51,389 nt of DNA from CAYRMN01 sp964425575 (GTDB lineage: Bacteria; Patescibacteriota; Patescibacteriia; 2-12-FULL-60-25), in the NCBI GenBank assembly GCA_964425575.1, contig CAYRMN010000003.1, positions 1 through 51,389 of the forward strand, written 5' to 3'. This document shows, one piece after another, positions 47,802 to 51,389 of this stretch (the stretch's first letter is position 1; each line of letters starts with the position of its first letter). A program made the translations under genes and the position numbers. The notes under the pieces are model-generated. The model was given only the letters and a program-made list of their open reading frames with translations, did no database searches and was not told the DNA's origin.

Positions 47802-47807
47802 AGTATA
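47802..47807 (-). promoter_or_regulatory. Extended -10 (TGTGCTATACT) of the membrane Clp operon
   Basis: TATACT with upstream TGTGC ends 6 nt before the ATG at 47795 and lies directly after the terminator of the division cluster, marking a new transcription unit. Confidence 0.6.
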
Positions 47808-47811
47808 GCAC

Positions 47812-47844
47812 AAAAATCCTCCCGATACGCGCGGGAGGATTTTT
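47812..47844 (-). terminator. Intrinsic terminator after mraZ-rsmH-ftsL
   Basis: AAAAATCCTCCC pairs with GGGAGGATTTTT around GATACGCGC, with T-runs on both strands. Confidence 0.9.
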
Positions 47845-47868
47845 GGAACAATAGAGTTGTTCCTCTTT

Positions 47869-47963
47869 GTCGTCCCGAGCAAAACGGAGTGACGTCGAGG
47901 GATCTATAAGGAAAATTTTTCTTATAGGTCCTTCAACTTCGCTTACGCTTCGTTCAGGACGAC
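47869..47963. repeat. GTCGTCC palindromic repeat, copy 4
   Basis: An inverted repeat from GTCGTCCCGAGCAAAACGGAG to CGTTCAGGACGAC, with internal GTCGAGGGATC/GGTCCTTCAAC. It lies between ftsL and the terminator. Confidence 0.85.
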
Positions 47964-47986
47964 GAATGGAGAGTATAGAACTACCT

Positions 47987-48352
47987 TCATTTGGCGAACG
48001 CGTAGGAACGCGAGGCCGGATTCGCAAATTCCAACCGATCAACTGTCACAAATCCCAGTTGTTCAGCACGAGTCGTCATGCTTTGAACAGATGAAAGTGT
48101 TGCCACCTGATCTTCCAGCGCCCTCACTTGTGTTGTTAGGCTATCGACGTTTTTTTCAACATCGCGTAAATGAAACCCACGGCTCGCGGCTTGGTTGACT
48201 TGAATGATATACAGACCGATACAAGCCATCATGGTCACTGCCACCACCATGTTCCAACCGACGATCCCCTGTGGAAGTCGTCGTCCAATTGGAAGCGGAA
48301 GCTGAAGCCGTTCATGCGGTCTGGTCATTGCGATCGCAAAGGTACGGGACAT
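47987..48352 (-). CDS. ftsL: FtsL-like division protein
   Basis: 121 aa: a short basic cytoplasmic tail, one TM helix (about 33-52; MVVAVTMMACIGLYIIQVNQAA), then a coiled coil (about 60-95; LRDVEKNVDSLTTQVRALEDQVATL) and a short end with the pattern MTTRAEQLGFVTVDRLEF. This is the size and topology of FtsL/DivIC, and the gene lies right after rsmH, the usual ftsL place in the division and cell wall cluster. FtsL would hold the septal synthase complex together. In other bacteria a penicillin-binding protein (ftsI) follows; here the unit ends with a repeat and a terminator instead. Confidence 0.82.
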   Translation of the reverse strand: MSRTFAIAMTRPHERLQLPLPIGRRLPQGIVGWNMVVAVTMMACIGLYIIQVNQAASRGFHLRDVEKNVDSLTTQVRALEDQVATLSSVQSMTTRAEQLGFVTVDRLEFANPASRSYAFAK

Positions 48353-48370
48353 AATTTTTTTGATGTGTAT

Positions 48371-49267
48371 TTATTTTTTCTTGGCAATTCGGAGTTTGGC
48401 ACTACGTGCACGAGGGTTTTGCTCCATCTCTGTATCAGATGGAATGCGAGGATGCTTCGTTATGACTTCAAGCTCCTCTGCAGCACGAAAGGTATGCTTT
48501 ACGATACGATCTTCTAACGAGTGGAACGTGATAATCGCCAGCACTCCCTGAGGATGAAGGGTGGCGATTGATCCTGCGATAACCTCTTGTAACGCACCAA
48601 GTTCATCATTCACGACAATCCGTAAGGCTTGAAAGGTACGTGTCGCTGGATGAATGCGACCATGTTCATATGAACTCGGGACAGCAGAACGGATTACCGT
48701 GGCTAAATCTTGCGTTCCAATCAATCGAGCTGCTTTTCGGGCAGTCACAATCCCTTCGGCGATACGACGAGCATAGCGCTCCTCGCCATAGAGGCGAATA
48801 ATCTCTTCAAGATCTTCCTGACTCCAGGTATTCACAATATCTGCAGCCGTCATGCCGTCATCATTCGCCTGAGGTCCAAGCCGCATATCTAATGGACCAT
48901 CAGTCTGGAAAGACAATCCTTTGCGCGGATCACTCAGTTCATCAGAGGATAAGCCGAGATCAATAAGGATCCCATCACAATCCGCAAACCCCTGTTCGAG
49001 CGCAATCGCTTGAATGTGTCGGAAATTTCCCTCTACTCCTCGCCATCGATTGGCGTAGACTGACAAACGCTCAGCTCCCCGCTTCAGAGCCAACGGATCG
49101 ACATCCAGCGACAAGACCTGCCCTTCTGGCGAGCTGACTTTGAGCAAGGTTTCGGTATGCGTACCTCCTCCAAGTGTCGCGTCAATATACCGACCAGCGG
49201 ATTGAGGCGCGAGCGCCTCTAAAATCTCGTTGGTCATGACGGCCACATGTACAGTAGTCTCGTTCAT
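48371..49267 (-). CDS. rsmH: 16S rRNA m4C1402 methyltransferase RsmH
   Basis: 298 aa. An S-adenosylmethionine-dependent enzyme methylating N4 of C1402 in 16S rRNA. Motifs: HVAVMTNEILEAL, YIDATLGGGTHTETLL (SAM-binding loop), GILIDLGLSSDELSDPRKGLSFQTDGPLDMRL, and FHSLEDRIVKHTF near the end. It overlaps the mraZ stop by four bases (ATGA) and is followed by ftsL 18 nt later, the classic mraZ-rsmH-ftsL order. It is full-length. Confidence 0.97.
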   Translation of the reverse strand: MNETTVHVAVMTNEILEALAPQSAGRYIDATLGGGTHTETLLKVSSPEGQVLSLDVDPLALKRGAERLSVYANRWRGVEGNFRHIQAIALEQGFADCDGILIDLGLSSDELSDPRKGLSFQTDGPLDMRLGPQANDDGMTAADIVNTWSQEDLEEIIRLYGEERYARRIAEGIVTARKAARLIGTQDLATVIRSAVPSSYEHGRIHPATRTFQALRIVVNDELGALQEVIAGSIATLHPQGVLAIITFHSLEDRIVKHTFRAAEELEVITKHPRIPSDTEMEQNPRARSAKLRIAKKK

Positions 49268-49692
49268 ACCAGTGTACCGAGGCGCTCAGCGATATCGTTA
49301 CTCTCCCGTTCCGTTCGAGAGGCATACTCCTTCCAGGCCGTCTCATCCCAAATCTCCATGCGATCATAGAGACCGGTGACCACGACATCTTTTGATACCC
49401 CCGCATATTGGCGGAGGTATTCAGGAATCATAACTCGACCAGATTTATCGATCTCCACATCCATTGCGCCCGCAAGCATGAGTCGGGCGAATGCACGTGT
49501 ATCGGCTTGGCCGAGTGGAAGAGCCGCCAGCTTGGCAGCCAGTGTTTCCCATTCGGTTTTGGGATAGAGAAACAAGGACCGATCAAGCCCGCGCGTGACC
49601 ACCGCACCCGCGATGAGTCCTGCACGAAATTTGACGGGTATCGCTAACCGCCCCTTATCATCAAGTGTGTGATGGAACTCACCGATGAACAT
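49264..49692 (-). CDS. mraZ: Transcriptional regulator MraZ
   Basis: 142 aa, the usual MraZ length from the chosen ATG. It consists of two AbrB-like halves, each with the DxxGR motif: FIGEFHHTLDDKGRLAIPVKFR at the start and DVEIDKSGRVMIPEYLRQYAG near residue 80. MraZ is a ring-shaped DNA-binding protein that represses its own operon by binding tandem TGGG repeats; four such repeats with 10-bp period lie in this gene's promoter. A longer frame to 49764 would run through those operators and is rejected. Confidence 0.96.
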   Translation of the reverse strand: MFIGEFHHTLDDKGRLAIPVKFRAGLIAGAVVTRGLDRSLFLYPKTEWETLAAKLAALPLGQADTRAFARLMLAGAMDVEIDKSGRVMIPEYLRQYAGVSKDVVVTGLYDRMEIWDETAWKEYASRTERESNDIAERLGTLV

Positions 49693-49719
49693 AGGTGACT
49701 CGTTAGTAGATCTTAATTC

Positions 49720-49753
49720 CCCACTTCTTCCCACTGAAACCCATTCTATTCCA
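49720..49753 (-). promoter_or_regulatory. MraZ operator: four TGG(G/A) boxes at 10-bp spacing
   Basis: On the minus strand TGGA, TGGG, TGGG and TGGG start exactly 10 bp apart (plus-strand complements at 49750, 49740, 49730 and 49720), each separated by six bases. This is the known MraZ-binding arrangement. It begins just inside the -10 region, so binding would block the promoter. Confidence 0.88.
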
Positions 49754-49771
49754 CTTAATACCAAAGGTCAA
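49743..49771 (-). promoter_or_regulatory. Sigma70-type promoter of mraZ-rsmH-ftsL
   Basis: -35 TTGACC (49766-49771) and -10 TAGAAT (49743-49748) are separated by exactly 17 bp. The mraZ leader would be about 45 nt, unlike the leaderless genes elsewhere in the window. Confidence 0.85.
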
Positions 49772-49805
49772 CACAAAAGGCTGTGGATATCTACCTAATC
49801 ACACC

Positions 49806-49898
49806 GTCGTCCTGAGCGGAGGCGTCCGACGCCGAAGTTGAAGGATCTTCTCCTCATGAGTAGATCCTTCAACTTCGCTCCGCTTCGTTCAGGACGAC
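49806..49898. repeat. GTCGTCCTGAGCG palindromic repeat, copy 5
   Basis: An inverted repeat from GTCGTCCTGAGCGGAGGCG to CGTTCAGGACGAC, with internal AAGTTGAAGGATC/GATCCTTCAACTT. It lies between uvrC and mraZ. Confidence 0.85.
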
Positions 49899-49904
49899 GA
49901 AAAA

Positions 49905-51164
49905 TTAAACCTCGCCCAACATTCTCCGTCCCCTCAATTTTCGATGATATGTAATCGCAAACCGATGGGCTTCGTCACGAACTTGAACCAGTAAATTTTT
50001 ATGGCGTTCGCAGGTTGTACAAATATCAATATTGCGATCATCACAGATCAATTCATCCTTGTCGCGTTGTGGGCCTTTAGCAAGACCGACCACCGGAATA
50101 CCTAATTCGAACTCTTGGATGACTTGTTTCGCCGCATTCACCTGCGGCCATCCTCCATCAATCAAGATCAAATCCGGATGACGCCACTCATTCCGAAAAC
50201 GGCGTACTAATGTTTCTCGCATCGAGGCCACATCATTTGAACCGGACACAGTACGGATGCGGAACTTGCGATATTCAGCCTTGGCCGGAGCGCCATTCTC
50301 AAACACGACCATAGATGAAACAGAGGACGTTCCTGAAATATTGGAGATATCATACCCCTCGATTCTGCCAAACACGTTCACGGGCGCCTCCCCTTCTCGA
50401 ATCTTATCAACCTGATCATCTTCGCGTTTTAGAATGGCGATATCCTGAATGTGCTCTAAAAAGAAAATCTTGTTCCGAAGCGCAGTTGCATCTTCGAATC
50501 GCAACCCCTTTGCCGCCACCTTCATATCTTTTTGATACTGTTTCAATAAATCATCTTTCTTGCCCTCAAAGAATTTGATCAGGTCGCGAATAATCTTTCC
50601 ATAGTCTTTTTTGGAAATCGCTCCAATACACACACCGGGACACAACTTTAAATGATGATAAAAACAGGGTCTCGACTGACCAGATTCGCACGTCGACCAT
50701 GGAAACGCCTTACGTATCAAATCAAGCGCGGCCCTCAATGAGCGTGGTGATGTATACGGACCAAATACGGCTTTATAGTTTTTTGCCGCATCATCCTCCA
50801 AATCCGTTCCCCGGATGATGAGCGGCTTGGGAAAATCCTCGTTGGTGATCACCAGATATAAGAAGCTCTTATTATCCTTATCCTTAATGTTGTACGGTGG
50901 GAAATAATACTTAATCAGATTCGCCTCAAGGATCAAGGCCTCAATTGCTGTCGATTTTTGAATATAATCAATTTCCCGAATCTCACTCACCATTTTTTGA
51001 ATACGTGCATCCTGAGGACGTTGAAAATAGGATGAAACGCGGCGTTTTAAAGACGTTGCCTTGCCCACATAGATAATCTTCCCCGCCTCATTCTTCATCA
51101 AATACACTCCTGGAGAATCGGGGAGCTCGTTATTTTTAATTTTTACATTCGCAGGAAATGGCAT
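49905..51164 (-). CDS. uvrC: UvrABC excinuclease subunit C, lacking the HhH domain
   Basis: 419 aa. This nuclease subunit makes both cuts around a lesion after UvrA and UvrB load. It has the GIY-YIG domain (about 12-95; PGVYLMKNEAGKIIYVGKATSLKRR), a Cys-rich segment (STCESGQSRPCFYHHLKLCPGVC), a UVR motif (about 205-240) that contacts UvrB, and the RNase H-like domain (GYDISNISGTSSVSSMVVF to LIDGGWPQVNAA). It ends RRMLGEV where typical UvrC proteins of about 600 aa continue into tandem helix-hairpin-helix motifs, so the C-terminal HhH part is absent. No frameshift remnant is seen in the 6 nt before the next repeat. GGAG lies just before the ATG. Confidence 0.93.
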   Translation of the reverse strand: MPFPANVKIKNNELPDSPGVYLMKNEAGKIIYVGKATSLKRRVSSYFQRPQDARIQKMVSEIREIDYIQKSTAIEALILEANLIKYYFPPYNIKDKDNKSFLYLVITNEDFPKPLIIRGTDLEDDAAKNYKAVFGPYTSPRSLRAALDLIRKAFPWSTCESGQSRPCFYHHLKLCPGVCIGAISKKDYGKIIRDLIKFFEGKKDDLLKQYQKDMKVAAKGLRFEDATALRNKIFFLEHIQDIAILKREDDQVDKIREGEAPVNVFGRIEGYDISNISGTSSVSSMVVFENGAPAKAEYRKFRIRTVSGSNDVASMRETLVRRFRNEWRHPDLILIDGGWPQVNAAKQVIQEFELGIPVVGLAKGPQRDKDELICDDRNIDICTTCERHKNLLVQVRDEAHRFAITYHRKLRGRRMLGEV

Positions 51165-51231
51165 AGCTCCACACTAAACGAAAAAAGACGCATTGTCACT
51201 ATGCAGCCATCGGAACCTCTAGCTGTTTTCT

Positions 51232-51334
51232 GTCATTCCGACCGAGGAGGCTCAGCGACGAGCGGAGGAATCCCTTCGAAAACTGTCCGGATCGAAGGGA
51301 TCCCTCAGCTCCGTCAGACTTCGCTCGGGATGAC
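51232..51334. repeat. GTCATTCCGA...CGGGATGAC inverted repeat upstream of uvrC
   Basis: GTCATTCCGACCGAGG pairs with CTTCGCTCGGGATGAC, with an inner pair GGAATCCCTTCGA/TCGAAGGGATCCC. It is a second palindromic family, different from the GTCGTCC copies. The remainder of 51165-51389 shows no gene. Confidence 0.8.
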
Positions 51335-51389
51335 ATGTGTCTCAGAAATACCATTCAGATTCATTCAAAAGATAGCTATAACGTTCAGA

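Overview
The window looks like a scaffold from a Candidate Phyla Radiation (Patescibacteria) genome, most likely recovered from a metagenome, since one run of ten Ns marks a scaffold join at 26086-26095. The evidence for Patescibacteria is a PrgI/VirB4/VirB6-type secretion set with a split VirB4, several proteins joining a VirB2-like membrane pair to other domains, a UvrC that stops before its HhH domain, few Shine-Dalgarno sequences, and -10 boxes sitting only 6-11 nt before start codons. TGA is used as a stop throughout. I do not assign a class or genus.

Layout. 1-5612, minus strand: a cut-off small membrane protein, pheT, two paralogous 90-aa membrane proteins, pheS, and an RseP-type protease. 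5890-6705, plus: a GC-rich Cys-rich lipoprotein unlike everything around it. 6786-8201, minus: a phosphohexomutase carrying a repeat-derived peptide. 8276-12494, plus: lemA, htpX and a ClpC ATPase. 12505-21732, plus: an envelope cluster made of an acidic tail-anchored protein, a membrane-anchored beta-propeller, a DsbA-like oxidoreductase and three related exported proteins, then radA. Each of the three has a Cys-rich head, a VirB2-like transmembrane pair and a different cell-wall hydrolase domain. 21808-24645, minus: recG and an unknown gene. 24780-25934: tRNA-Arg(GCG), a structured repeat pair, a two-TM protein and tRNA-Ser(UGA). 26132-30196: small genes, rarA, a secreted repeat protein and a GIY-YIG protein. 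30193-33691: a heterodimeric ABC exporter. 33695-42944, minus: comF and a type IV secretion-like operon (VirB6-like, a coiled-coil protein, PrgI, VirB4 N-domain, VirB4 ATPase, a VirB8-like candidate). 42970-47795, minus: DUF192, a MraY/WecA-like transferase, and a membrane-anchored Clp ATPase with its membrane partner. 47987-49692, minus: mraZ-rsmH-ftsL with a clear promoter and MraZ operator. 49905-51164, minus: uvrC.

The most interesting content is the 14.6-20.4 kb cluster. I infer that the three fusion proteins are anchored at or near a pilus/secretion channel and remodel peptidoglycan by three chemistries: D,D-carboxypeptidase, lytic transglycosylase, and NlpC/P60- or CHAP-like cysteine hydrolase. 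The DsbA-like protein just upstream would oxidise their Cys-rich heads, and the VirB4/VirB6/PrgI operon could supply the export machine. The window is also rich in palindromic repeats of several families. Some are translated in frame (phosphohexomutase, the transglycosylase signal region), and others create false N-terminal extensions (recG, the MraY-like gene, the DUF192 gene). A structured element with covarying stems occurs three times.
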